Assembly (NCBI RefSeq): GCF_963422355.1
Contig: NC_085106.1
Location: 4,766,505 to 4,830,504, forward strand
Length of the DNA stretch: 64,000 nucleotides
Direction of reading: 5' to 3'
Source: Corticium candelabrum
Lineage: Eukaryota > Porifera > Homoscleromorpha > Homosclerophorida > Plakinidae
Shown: positions 33,600-46,153 of the stretch, piece by piece
Position numbering within the stretch: the stretch's first letter is position 1
How the letters are laid out: every line of letters begins with the position of its first letter
The notes under the pieces: model-generated
Databases searched by the model: none
Told to the model about the DNA's origin: nothing
What the model saw: only the letters and a program-made list of their open reading frames with translations
Translations under genes and position numbers: made by a program

Positions 33600-36105
33600 A
33601 CTCTTTTGAGCCATAGATGGTTCAATTATTCGGAAGATAGCAATTTGTTCTTCTGGATCAGTTGGTCCATCAGGAATGGAGGCTGCTATGTTGAAGCGTC
33701 TCTGCAACAGTTTTAGGGGCTCTTCCAATCTTTTGTTTGATGCTCTTGCTTCATTTGCAAAGCGTTTATCGTCTGAATGTGTACATTCAAAGGGAGTTGC
33801 TGCCTTCTTTGCTTGTCGTTTAATATCACTGAACAAGAATCCAGGCGTCCAACCCATTGGTGTCTGTAAAATCATAATATTCGCAGAACTATTGGAAAGG
33901 CCATCTTATCAGTAGTAGGAGGTGATATTCAGTCAGTAACAGGAGCAATACAACTTTGTGCTGGACAACTAGGAGGTTGTGAAGCAGCCATACATGCAAT
34001 GCAGAAAATCTACGATGATGAGGATGCTGATATCATTCTTTAGTTGATGCTACAAACGCTTTCAACAGCCTAAACAGCAGCCTTACATAACATCTCTAGT
34101 TCCTGCCTTGCAATGCTTGTCAATTGCTACTGCCAACCATCTTTGCTCTTTATTGGAGGTGAAACAATTTTATTTCAAGAAGGAACTACTCAGGGAGATC
34201 CCTTCGCAATGGCCATGTATGCTCTGGCCACTGTGCCACTCATAAAAATACAAACAGATGGCAGTCGACAAGTCTAGTATGCTGATGATGCTGCAGTTGA
34301 AAGAAATATAAACTCTACCTTTGAATGGTAGAAGCAATTATAGAAATTTGGGTAGGAATTTGTTCCTTTCCTAATGCCAAGAAGTTCTTGTTGCTTGTTA
34401 AACCTCATTTTGAAGACCAGGCTTGTGATATTTTTGGAACACAAACATCAACATCACAACCCCTGGTCGATGTTACCTCGGAGCTCTACTGGGATCCGTC
34501 AAAGCTTCCAACAAACAAAAGTCAACTATTGGATTGACCACATTGAAAAGCTTGTGTTAATCGCCAAGTCTCAGCCACAGGTTGCCTACTCTGCGCTAAT
34601 CCATGGACTTCAAGGTAAATGGACTTATGCTCTCAGGTCAAGCCAATTCACCTCTGAGACATTAGAACCATTGGAAGCAAGCATCAGAAACACACTCATT
34701 TGGGCTCTCACCGTTTGCAGCAGTTCAAGAGGTGATATCAGACACCTGATGGCCTTTTCTGCCCGACTTGGCGGACTTGCAATACCAAACCCTACATCAG
34801 TGGTGACAGAGTTTTCATAATTTAAAGATATAACTGAATTTGGTTAAATTGGAATTCAAAGGTATCCAAATATCTTGTGGATAAAAATTGTATTCCTAAT
34901 AGCAACAGCCATGTAGCAACAGCAGTAGACAAAGAGACCAAACATCAAACAAGACAACATTTATTTCATTCATCATAATCCTGTCACTGGTGTGCCACAA
35001 CACTAATAGGTGTTTTGATACTGTTGGGTTGAGTTAATTATGAAGTAAGGATTGAAATCGATTGTATGCAAACCCTTTATATTGAATTTTAGGATAAAAA
35101 TTCAAAGAATTCAATGCAATAGGAATTCAACGATATCTGCACCGCTTGTTGAGCACATTCTTCGGCAGCAGTTCGACCTATTTGATGTCAGTCACCAAGA
35201 AAATTCGATAAAGACGAACAATCAAAGATTGAAACTACATGCAACCAAAACAAAAGCTGACATACTGCTGAATGATTTACCTTCAAATCAGAAAAGATCC
35301 GATGAACTTGCTCAAGAAAATGTGCATCCAGTTTGTTGACTGTACTTCCTTTAGTCGAACAGGGGTTCTTCCTCAATAAATCTGCTTTTCAAGATGCAAT
35401 TCATCTCAGGAATAGATGGCGTCTTCAACGTCTGAGTGAGCGCTGTTCTTGTGCTGCTTCCTTTACTGTTGATCTTTCTGTGAATTGCCATAAAGGTGGA
35501 TTTATCTCAATGCGACACAATGAAGTTCAAGACTTCTTTGGACAATTATTGGATGAAATCAGGTATGATGTCTTGAGCTCACTGTACAGCCTTTGACCTG
35601 AGAAACTATGTCTGGTTGCTCCTCTATCAAAGAAGACGAGGCATGATTAGACATAGTAGCCTTTGGAGTAGGAGGTGGATGGTTTGAAAAAACTTTCTTT
35701 GATGTTCTTTTATTCAACCCAAACTCTCTAACATACCAGTCATTGTCACTAGAATCATGCTAACGACGACATGAGCAAGAGAAGTGACGCAAGGATGAAC
35801 AACGAGTCACAAGAATAGAACATGCCTCCTTTACTCCATTTGTTTTATGTTGTACTGGAGGAAGAAGTAAAACCATAAATGTCTACTTTCTTGAAGAGAC
35901 TTACTTCGTTGCTGGTTGGCAAAAGAGACACATCTTATGGGTCTTCTATTCACTGCATCAGATGTCTATTTGGCTTCTCACTTATCAGAGCAGCAGTTAC
36001 CTGTCTTAGACGATGTTGTGCAAGACAATTCAGCAACAGCATCAAGGGTAGCATTGCAGTAGCTATTGCTGAGGGCTGCTTGTCGGTCTCTTAAGTAGCA
36101 GTAGT
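33600..36105 (+). pseudogene. LINE copy 3, decayed
   Basis: Starts at the RT (GSVGPSGMEAAMLKRLCNSF, then NPGVQPIGVCK). It passes through IQLCAGQLGGCEAAIHAMQK and a shifted SLVYADDAAVE-like box at about 34275..34300. The thumb is at 34374..34820 (KSQPQVAYSALIHGLQGKW), and the finger/endonuclease region at 35052..35700 includes GRWFEKTFFDVLLFNPNS-like sequence at about 35680. The tail (35879..36094) has FLKRLTSLLVGKRDTSYG and FSLIRAAVTCLRR. N-terminus absent. Confidence 0.75.
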
Positions 36106-36223
36106 AAATACGCAATGTCTTTCAGTAGTAAGAATTTGATTGCTGCTTTAATTGTTAGCTGTACATTGCTGTCAACATATACTTAACTTAGTGCTGTATT
36201 TTTCAAATACACCATGTCTTCCA

Positions 36224-36340
<117 letters not shown>

Positions 36341-36468
36341 TGCATGTCTAGAATATACAGTTGAAGTTTATTATTGTAAGCGTGTGTTCTACTATCGTAC
36401 CATTCGAATGACTGTTTTCTTATTTAATTTCAATAATCTGGTCATCAAACGAAATGATATTGTTGTAG

Positions 36469-39400
36469 CTTCAACTCCTTCTGTTGTTGACCGTTTGGGT
36501 CCTGAAGGAAAAGCTGATTTTGATCAAGAATGCAAAAAAGGCAAAGTGCCAGGCAACACGGTGTTCATTGACTGTATGGGGGAGGAAGATGCGGGCAAGT
36601 CATGCCTGGAAGCTTCAATGACAGACAAACCATTTGTTGAAGTTCGGGAGAGCACGGAGGGAGTGAAGGTGAAGATGATGATCTCACAAGCAATTGGACA
36701 TGGCACCGACTGGAAGGAATTGAAAAGTGAAGAGGAGAGACAAGCGCATCTCAGCAAGCTGTTTGCAAGAGAATTTGTTGTTTATGACAAGGAACAACAG
36801 TCCAGCACAGCAAAACGAGACGAGCAAGAGCAGAGCCCACAAGCAAGTTCTACAGAATCTGATTTGAAGGCAAACGTGAATGCAAAAGCAAGCGGTTTGA
36901 AGTCAACGTATGCTGAAGCTAGGAGTCATCCAGTAGGATACAAGGATTTCAAACTTGCTAAAGAAATTGATCGAAATGTACATGTGGCCATTAATCTCAT
37001 AGAGAAGAATAAGGAGGAGATGCGCAATGTTCAAGAAATGATCAATGTGACGATGATGGACAGAGAAGATCAAGATCTATTCCTCTCCACACATGCTGCA
37101 CTTATGGCTGATAATGAGTATCAATGTACAGCTTGTTTTGTGGTTATCGATGGTTCCAAGCCACTAGATGAGAAGGTGACCACATCCAAGTTTCGTCTTG
37201 CAGATGGAACTTTTATTGAGAAACCACGAGATGTTGCTACCACAAGAGCCGATGTCATACGCCACTGCTTCTCTGCCCTCTCTGCTGCCTTTCCTGCTGG
37301 CAGAAGACGCAATAAATTTTTTGGCAAGGGGCGTGTCAAAAGGGCACCAGCAACATTCATGTTTGCTTCTAGAAAAGATAAAGCAAAAACTAAAAGTTTT
37401 ATGGCAAGACAGGAGCAAATTGTGCAAGAAATCATCGCTGAAGAGAATTTTGGTGATCACATTGTGCCCTTTAGTGATGATCAGGTGCTGTTCCATGTTG
37501 ACAACACAAAGTCAGGAACAGGCAATCCCGATCCAACGATCGTCCTCGTCAAGAAAATGATCGTTGAAATGGCTCGTGAATACTGGGATGAAGAAGAGAA
37601 GATTGCATTACCATGGGCCATGCTAGATAAGGGTCTGGGTCTGTTGAGAACGAGAAAGCACAAAGTTCTTGATCTACAGGACGTCTGCCAATTAGCTGCA
37701 AGTGTGTGTGATATCTCATTAGATGAGGAATGCAGACAAGCACTGCGATATCTTCGCAGCCATGGAAGCATTGCATTCTATCACAGTGTTGTCGGGCTCA
37801 ATAAGAAGGTGCTTCCCTACATTCAGTTGGTTGCTGATGTGTTCGCCATTTTTGTCACAGTCGTGGATCAAGCAAGAAGTCTTCCTGAGACGTGGAATGA
37901 TGTCAAGAAGCTTCACCAAGAAGGGATTATGTCATGGAATCTTGCCAAGTTTCTGATGAAGAAGGCAGGAGTAGAAGAAGCAAACTATGCTGTCATCCTT
38001 ATTCTTCTGCAGCTGTTTAATATCATTTCAGGAGCATACTTGGCCTCTCGTTCAATTGCTCCAGATGTCAACGTCCAACAAGGTCAGAACTTTTTGGTCC
38101 CATCTATGGTCACCAAAGAAATTATCAAGACCCCCGTTGCCTACCAATCAGCATTGTGCTCTTGTACATCTTCTCCATCTTTGTTCTTTATTCCCAGAGG
38201 TTTCAATGCTTTTCTCAAGCCTCTATTTTACCGTCTTGTGACCCGCATGGTCAGCAAGCACACAAAAAGCCCACAGCTTAGCAGAAACCAGGTGATACTT
38301 CATCTTCACAAGGATGTGGATCTGGAGTTGGTCTACACTGTGAAGGCTGTCATTGCTACCGTCTACTGTCCATCGATTCGCAGAAAACTACCTGCATATG
38401 AAGAGCTTTGTCCATTGTGTGATGTTGTGCGAGTGACTCTAATAGAACAACTGACACATGCGAAGGCACGAGGAATGGATGGCTTTCAGTTTGAGTTCTG
38501 TTTTCATGGTGCTGCTGCTGAAGCTCCAGACGAATATGATCCAAACCGACTGGCTTCATTGGATGAATATCCATTGTGTGATGTTGTGCGAGTGACTCTA
38601 ATAGAACAACTGACACATGCGAAGGCACGAGGAATGGATGGCTTTCAGTTTGAGTTCTGTTTTCATGGTGCTGCTGCTGAAGCTCCAGACGAATATGATC
38701 CAAACCGACTGGCTTCATTGGATGAATATCCACAAGATGATATTCTGCTGGACAAAGAGCATGAAAACATTGATCCTCCTGCTAAACTTGATTTGTGGTT
38801 TTATGACACGTCTACTAGTCATACTGTTGAAGGTATATCACATACAGCAGTATAATCAATTTACTATTGTCTTATTATTGTATTTGTCTTTTACAGTTGC
38901 TGCTGACAGTGTTTATAATCCAGATGTGATTCTGTCTGCTGTATTACAGCAGGGTCATGATCGTTGGCTCTCTATTGGTTTGAAGTTGGCATTTACAATG
39001 AGCAAAGTCAACGAGAATACAAATGTTTTCTCTCTTGGTGCTGACAAGTTGAAGGCTTTGTTTGAAGCAAGAGCACAAGAAGTAGGACGAGATGAAGCAG
39101 CCAAACAACTTCTAGCAGCATGTCATTGTATTCCCCAGCCAATCATTATGGCAGTAAAGGATCAACTGGCAGGTGAGCACCTAAGTTGTAATAATTAGCT
39201 TTTTATGAAGTGAGTTTGTAGTGTTTGTATTGTATATACTGTGCTACAGTGTAGTATTGTAATGAAATTGAATAAAACTTTGATCAAACTGAATACTGTA
39301 TTCCCTTGACAATTATTTTTAGGTACTTTTTGTCAGGAAATTAATGGAAAGAGAGAGTTATCCAAGAGAGGGAATTATTATAAAGGGAAAGTATTTTTAG

Positions 39401-40092
39401 ACATATTGATAGTATGATCTTCACAAAGTATCTAGTAAGTATCTGAGGTGAATATCCTGTATATTGCAATAAAAGAATGAAGAAGACATCTTTCACACAT
39501 TATTCATGATTATAGTTTCCTGTTATATTCACTGAATATGTTAGTAATATTTTCTTGAACTGGTGAGGTTACATCTTGTTTGCAAATTCAAATAGAAATA
39601 ATTTAAGATATCAACACAGTTTCATATAGTTGATATAGTTTCATTGATTAGAAATTTGTTTACTAATTGCCATTGATTTCTTTAGTTTCAGGTGTTTCAG
39701 TAGCACGTCATCCAAAATCTGTTTCTGCAGAAATGCAAAAGAGGGCTGACTGCAAATTGAGTGAAAGACGTCTGGTTGATGTAGCTCGTGAGATTTCTGG
39801 TTATTGGAAGGAATTTGCAGCACTTCTTGCTCCAAACATGTTTACCTCATTAACAGTCAGTGTAATAGAACAGCAATACAGATTTTCATTGTTTGGGCAA
39901 GCTCATCGAATGCTGGGTGATTGGACCGATGATCTAGACAGAGGAGCTACATGTCGTTTAATTATTAAAACATTCGTGAGAATGGACAAGAATTCTCAAG
40001 CAAACTCCTTATTTGGTGCAGACTTGGTAGATTATGTAAACGGTCATGCAGTAGACAACGTGTGCCTGCCAAGACATCAAAGTGTTTTTTGA
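36469..40092 (+). CDS. Roc-COR protein with two C-terminal death-type domains
   Basis: Exons 36469..38832, 38897..39172 and 39692..40092 (TGA at 40090). Junctions are TTGTTGTAG|CTTC, GAAG|GTATAT, TTTTACAG|TTGC, GCAG|GTGAGC and TTTCAG|GTGT, all phase 1. The first acceptor implies an unseen 5' exon; alternatively the ATG at 36408 starts it. A Roc GTPase-like domain comes first: P-loop GEEDAGKS (36579..36602), then a switch-I-like STEGVKVKM. The G3 region reads MDREDQDLFLSTHAALMA, so the usual D-x-x-G-Q is altered. VVIDGSKPLDEKV and an NKxD-like ASRKDKA follow. The COR domain (about 37460..38560) has LPWAMLDKGLGLL, LRYLRSHGSIAFYHSVVGLN and VFAIFVTVVDQ. Exon 2 carries a death-like helical domain (RWLSIGLKLAFTM). 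Exon 3 carries a classical death domain (RRLVDVAREISGYWKEFAAL). It is probably a cytosolic signalling scaffold. It is the only long intact gene here. Confidence 0.78.
38412..38729 (+). repeat. Exact 159-bp in-frame tandem duplication in the COR domain
   Basis: 38412..38570 and 38571..38729 appear identical. Each encodes 53 residues from PLCDVVRVTLIEQLTHAKAR to the RLASLDEY end. The third unit begins CCA and then diverges. The perfect identity means a very recent duplication or an assembly artefact. Confidence 0.9.
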
Positions 40093-40148
40093 TTTGAAGC
40101 TTGTCGCTACAGAAGTTTATACAGTATAGTTACCGCATGCACGTCTTG

Positions 40149-40154
40149 AATAAA
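40149..40154 (+). terminator. Polyadenylation signal of the Roc-COR gene
   Basis: AATAAA lies 57 bp after the stop codon at 40092, on the same strand. Confidence 0.6.
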
Positions 40155-40159
40155 GATAT

Positions 40160-42360
40160 CAAACTTGTAATTGAGCTGTGATGACATTATAACTCAAATG
40201 TGATCATGACACAACGTCAAGACAGACAGAGTTACCTATATATAGATAGTGATTCACGTGAATATCCAACTTACTAGAGCAGTAGAGTAAACACAACTAA
40301 ACTTCTGTAAGTCACCAGGAGTGAGTTTGATTGGCCTTCTATTTCCTGCTCTAGTAGCCATGACTAGGATGTTGTCAACTTGTGATTTGTACAACACATT
40401 GGATGGTCTTAAAATTTAGAGACAGTCAGCATTATGATTGTCTATGCCTTCCACATGCCCTTCCCATTTCCATCCTATTAAGTTAAAAGTTGAAAACTAG
40501 ATTCTGCATAAGTTGCAAGCTAGGGCTGCAGCATGCATGCGTGAGTGAAAAACTTACATGCAACCTGTAGATCGAAGCAATAAGAAATATTTGGTTCATT
40601 ATTAGTTGTTCCAACAGAGCGAACCCACAAGACAAGAAGTGTCATGCCGCGCGAGGGAAATGTCTGGTGAGGTTCCTTTGATCTTGTGAATTATTTTTTT
40701 GCGCTCGGTTGGGGCACATCCCGGATGTCAAATCCGGACTTGCACGTGCATGGTGGATAATTCACGTGCACGCATGCGTGAATCATGATTAAGTGTGTTG
40801 CTAGGCTAACAGGTTGTATTACTTGCGCTTTCTCTGCGAGCAGTTATGTTAGTGGGCGAGCCGCAGTCGTTATAGAAAAGAGAGCCCTAATCCTTGGAAT
40901 GGTGGTTGCTACACGCCGTGTTCTTTGCAGAAATCGACTTTCTCGAGTAACTGTTTGCTCCAGAAAAGATTTTACGTGATGCAGTGATCATCATACAAAA
41001 CGGCAAAGGTTTGTACACTTTGTAAATTAATTAATATTAATTAATGAATTAGAATAAAGTATGGATTAAAATTAAAGCACATAAATTTAGTTATTTATGT
41101 TAGTATTTTATTTTAAAACTGAATCTTAAATGTGATTTCAACTGGTATTAAATTAACTAATTGTTTAGAATTTAATTTATATAGTTTGATGTTTAATTTT
41201 AATTTAAATATTTTTACAGACCAAACAAGATAAACGAGGCTACACAATTCTTTTGATTGGATAGGGATTTTGTACATGTCACAATGGTTCTGAAATTAGG
41301 AACATGCTGTACGTACCAGTATTATGAACATTAACCAAAACCAATTGTTGATGTCTATAATACAAATGTGCTGTAAATTTGACAATAATTGTACTGTGGT
41401 AACATCTGCCATTGTTATACTGTTACAGTACACACTCATATCACTGTTATAACGTAACAAGCACTGTTGAAAGTTGTTCAAAATTGAAATGCATATGAAC
41501 ACTCTTTCTTGCCAAATCTTTAACTTAATTAAATGTTTGCATGAAACAGGGGTGTCCAACTGTAATTTCTATTTTGCCAAACGATCCGTTGTTTGTGCCA
41601 ATACAAGTACCTGCATGTTTTAATATTCACGTGACCATTCAAGCTTTCTAATTTCAAGTTGTTAAAGAAATGACGACTAATGTCTCTGTTACCAATATCT
41701 TAGTCACGTAAGCTTGTTGCCAGATAGTTGGCTCTGTCACCAAATTTGGTGACAAGGCGACAATTGGAAACCCCTGATGATCGAAATTTCCAGTAGTATT
41801 GACAATGTGGTTCTGAACTCTTCTAGTCGGCATATGCAGGGCAATGGAGCACAGTGTGAAATATTCAAACAGTAATTAGTGCCATTTAATTAACACTGTC
41901 TCTTCTTACAGTTCTAGCCCAAATGGTGTAAGAATAACAAATTGCTGATCTACAAGCAGTTTGTAAAAGATTGGTCAGATTGTTCTTATTAGATGGTGAA
42001 ACATTAGACGATGAAACGAGCTCCAGAGACAGAAAGGAGTCTCATGACATAACTCCTCTTGATGCAATTTCAAGTGTGCTAAAGCCTACATCATAATTAT
42101 GGTAAGCTGTTTATCAAGTCTTCCATACATACTCTATACACATATACGTTCGTATATACATACATACATGCATTGTAGGCAATTCACGTGCACAAATCGC
42201 GTGAACATCTGTGTGAGCGACAGAGTTTCGCACCTGACAGTCAGCGTCTAGCTGTTGTAGTACCGGTATCACTTCAAAACTGCCTCATCTTTTAGATTTG
42301 TTCTGCAAAGGGAGGTAGGCATCAACAGGTACAGCTTTGAATTGCTTCTGTTCATGAATT
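40160..42360. other. Intergenic; one possible terminal exon
   Basis: Mostly AT-rich. At 41910 a polypyrimidine acceptor (TCTTCTTACAG) precedes about 190 bp. One frame of it reads LLDGETLDDETSSRDRKESH, then DITPLDAISSVLKPTS and a stop near 42096. It could be an exon of an unknown gene. The rest shows no gene; AATTCACGTGCACG-like palindromes occur near 40760 and 42185. Confidence 0.3.
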
Positions 42361-43273
42361 CAGTGTTCTCGCCAGTACCGTCTGTACTGTCATTTTGACA
42401 GTTGGAACAAGGAAGGGACTTTGGGAGGGAAAACAGCAATTTTTGACGGTTGGGGAAAATGGACAGCCTACCACACGTAGTGTGGGATGTCTCCATTCAA
42501 GATCCATTGTGGATTTTAATTAAAGCCATTTACCTCTATTGGTCTTGATTGTCCCGACATTCCTAGAGAACAACCTCATGACATCTATCTTTGGGCGTGG
42601 TCTCTTTGTTGTTGCAGCAGGTGTTCTACTAATTACTGTTTATGTTTAGTAGGTAAGCTTACGTTTGCAGATCTCTTTAGAGCATAACCACTCAACTGGA
42701 TGTATCATTTTGCTAAATCATTATGGTTATAAAAACATAGTAATCCTCTCTCACAAAGCGCTTGCAGCTACAAATTCTCAAAGCTTTTTGTATGGATTTT
42801 ACACATGCTTACACTAGACTACTAGGAATGTAGTGTATTAGCTAGCTATGGTCAAAAGGAGAATAAATGGTCAGAAGGCATAGTAGTATCCCTATACTAT
42901 TCATTAAATACTATTCATTTCTTAAGTTTGACGTCACAGTAGCCAACGTATATGCACAACTTACTCTTGTAAAGCTCAGCTCAAAATCCCAGTTTTAAGT
43001 TATTTATACAGTGTTCTAGCCAGGAAACTTTGCCAACCGTCAATATGACGTCATCAAATATAATGACGTTAGATAATGACATCATTAAATGTTTAATGCT
43101 GACATATTTGGTAATAACATCGTATTGTTACCTTACCTTCCCTAATTGTACTACGTAGAGTCTTATGCATGTATATTAGTTACTGCATGATTGGTAGACT
43201 ATTCAATATAATAGCCACTCTGGACTTGCCGAATAAACCTCATTGAAGAACATAACCTTGTTAAACATAACAC

Positions 43274-43337
<64 letters not shown>

Positions 43338-44304
43338 CTTAAAACTGGGGTTGTGAGCTGAGCTTTACAAGAGTAAGTTGTGCATATATGTTGGCTACTG
43401 TGACGTCAAACTTAAGAAATGAATAGTATTTAATGAATAGTATAGGGATACTACTGTGCCTTCTGACCATTTATTCTCCTTTTGACCATAGCTAGCTAAT
43501 ACACTACATTTCTAGTAGTCTAGTGTAATCATGTGTAAAATCCATACAAAAAGCTTTGAGAATTTGTAGCTGCAAGCGCGTTGTGAGAGAGGATCACTAT
43601 GTTTTTATAACCATAATGATTTAGCGAATTGATACATCCAGTTGAGTGGTTATGCTCTAAAGAGATCTGCAAACATAAGCTTACCTACTAAACATAAACA
43701 GTAATTAGTAGAACACCTGCTGCAACAACAGTCTGCAACACCTGCTGCAACAACAAAGAGACCACGCCCAAAGATATTAGATGTCATGAGGTTGTTCTCT
43801 AGGAATGTCGGGACAATCAAGACCAATAGAGGTAAATGGCTTTAATTAAAATCCAGAATGGATCTTGAAGGAAGACATCCCACACTACGTGTGGTAGGCT
43901 GTTCATTTTTTCCCAACCGTCAAAAATAGCTGTTTTTCCCTCCCCAAACGTCCCTTCCTTGTTCCAACCGTCAAAATGACAGTACAGACGGTACTGACGA
44001 GAAGACTGTTATATATGTATATATACATATACATATCTGTGTTATGTTTAACAAGGTTATTTTCTTCAATGATGCTTATTTGGCAAGTCCAGAGTGGCTA
44101 TTATATTGAATAGTCTACCAATCATGCAGTAACTAATATACATGCATAAGACTCTACGTAGTACAACTAGGGAAAGGTAAGATAACAATACGATGTTATT
44201 ACCAAATATGTCAGCATTAAACATTTGATGACGTCATTATCTGACGTCATTATATTTGATGACTTCATATTAATGGTTGGCAAAATTTCCTGGCTAGAAC
44301 ACTG
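42361..44304. mobile_element. Interleaved double inverted repeat (A-B-(TA)n-A'-B')
   Basis: Segment A (42361..43008) is inverted at 43331..44008, and segment B (43009..43277) is inverted at 44033..44304. The order is A B A' B' instead of the A B B' A' of a simple palindrome. Both A and B start with nearly the same 15 bases (CAGTGTTCTCGCCAG and CAGTGTTCTAGCCAG), and both primed arms end with the inverse. These look like transposon termini (hAT-like CAGTG ends). The arms are about 90 percent identical. The A' arm has an extra 22-bp CTGCAACA duplication near 43735. No coding capacity. Confidence 0.75.
43277..43332. repeat. (TA)n tract between arms B and A'
   Basis: About 28 TA units at the centre of the double inverted repeat. 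Confidence 0.95.
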
Positions 44305-44555
44305 CTCTACCTCTTCAGTCATATTTTAGGCAAGCCATAATATAAGTATACCTACCACAGGCGTGTACTTATGAGGGGTTTGGGGTGGGTGGGGTACAAA
44401 CGAACTAAACTGTTGGAGGTCCGCTTGTACAGTACCTCTGCATGTACAAGACCAATTAGACTCAAGGACGTACCCAGAGGTGCTTATGCCTGGAGGCAGA
44501 AACTTGTAGTCTAGATGTATTCAGTGTACACTTGTACGATATATATTATAATTTA

Positions 44556-46151
44556 CAGTTGTGCTCAAAGTAAGTGAATCACCTATGCATTTGTAGACAT
44601 CACTGCTTTTCGTAAATTATAAGCAAATGCTTAGCAAAATTTGACATGTACAGAAGCGCAGCTGTTTACTGATAGCTTTGAGCACTTTCCTCCAACTAAA
44701 CTTAGAAGAATCAGCATTGCCAAAAGCCAGTCTTTGCAAAATTATGTGAACCCCGACAACAGATTTGATTAACTTTACAAAGTGAAATAGACGTAATATT
44801 GTCCATCCTTTTCAACATTTTGAATATACTGCAAACCCATAATTTGAATTACACTAGAACGATACAAATCAAAGCAATTTTGACAAAGTAAACAATGGTT
44901 TTCTACTTTGTTTCCTCCCTCTGCTAATGTCCAGATCAAAAGAACTGTCGCAACGAGTCCGAAAGCAAGTCGTAGAGGCTCACATGACTGGAAAAGGTTA
45001 CAAAAAGATCTACAAAATGTACAGAATTCATTTGTCAACAGTTAAGCAAATTGTCTACAAGTGGTGTTTGCTCAAACCGACAGTAACCTTGCATCGCAGT
45101 GGGTGAGATCCTAACATTTCTCCAAGGAACAGACGAGACCTCCTACTTGAAGTCACAAAGAATATCCATATTTCGTCAAATAAGCTGCAGGAATCATTGC
45201 AAGCTGCCGGTGTCAATGGTCATTACACAACCATTCGAAAAACATTGAACAAAGTGGAGCTTTACGGATGGGTGGTACGAAGAAAATCCCTGTTGAAGAA
45301 ATGTCATCGCCAAATGCGTTTGGAATATGCAACAACTAATCTTGATGATCCTTTAAGTTTCTGGGAGAAAATTTTGTAGACTGATGAGATGAAAATCGAA
45401 CTATTTGGTCACATTCACAAACGCCATGTCTGGCGTAAACCAAACACAGCCTTCCGAGACAAACATATGTGCTTCCCACCATAAAACATTGCGGAGGCAG
45501 AATCATGGTTTAGGAATGTTTTGTTCCTTCAGAAACTGGCAAACTCACTATTGTTGACAGGAGAATGAGTTCGGCCAGGACATTCTTGACAAAAACGATT
45601 TCCTGTCAGTCCAAATCTTGGCCTTGGTTGTAATTGGACAGGATAATGATCTAAAACATACAAGTAAGTCTACGCAAGATTGGATAGGGAAAAGGGGTTT
45701 AGTGTTTTGGAGTGGCCAAGTGAGAGTCCTGACCCTAATCCCATCAAAATGCTGTGGGATGATCTGAAAAAGCTGTTCATTCTCCTTATCCCAAGAATCT
45801 AATGGAACTGCATGAAGACCTCTTGTGTAGAGGAATGGGAAAAAATTCCCACAGAACAATGCCAAAGCCTGATTGCTTTCTACAGATACAGAATACTTGA
45901 CATTATCACAGTAAAAGAAGGACTTACTAAATACTAGATGGAGAGTTCACATATCTCTGAATGGATGAAAATCAGCATTTTTGGTTTCAACTCAAAATTA
46001 GTTTCATTACATTTTCTTGTGTCTTATTAGACAGATTTCTGGATATCTTTAGATAATGTTTGAGTTACAGAGTAATTAAATGTTTAGATTTGCAAATACT
46101 AATATTTTGTGTACATACATAAGTGGTTTACTTTTCTTATGAGCACAACTG
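44556..46151 (+). mobile_element. Tc1/mariner transposon
   Basis: 1596 bp, flanked by TA (44554..44555 and 46152..46153). Terminal inverted repeats begin CAGTTGTGCTCAAAGTAAGT on the left and, inverted, CAGTTGTGCTCATAAGAAAA on the right. Length, TA target and transposase agree with Tc1. Confidence 0.9.
44927..45940 (+). pseudogene. Tc1-type transposase, broken
   Basis: The ATG at 44927 opens MSRSKELSQRVRKQVVEAHM with a helix-turn-helix (GKGYKKIYKMYRIHLSTVKQ), then stops. Later frames show the second helix region (45197..45379, HYTTIRKTLNKVELYGWVVR), the first catalytic Asp in TDEMKIELFG (about 45380..45410), the second in [11 protein letters not shown] (about 45635..45668), and the end [20 protein letters not shown] (about 45710..45770). 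There the third catalytic residue, normally Glu in NPIE, reads Lys. It has several stops and is inactive. Confidence 0.88.
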
Positions 46152-46153
46152 TA

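Noticed and set aside
37121..37919. Minus-strand frames under the Roc-COR exon
   Set aside because: Shadows of the long coding exon, which has splice sites and domain motifs on the plus strand.
38356..38733. 125-codon minus-strand frame with an internal repeat
   Set aside because: Antisense of the duplicated COR segment; its repeat simply mirrors the 159-bp duplication.
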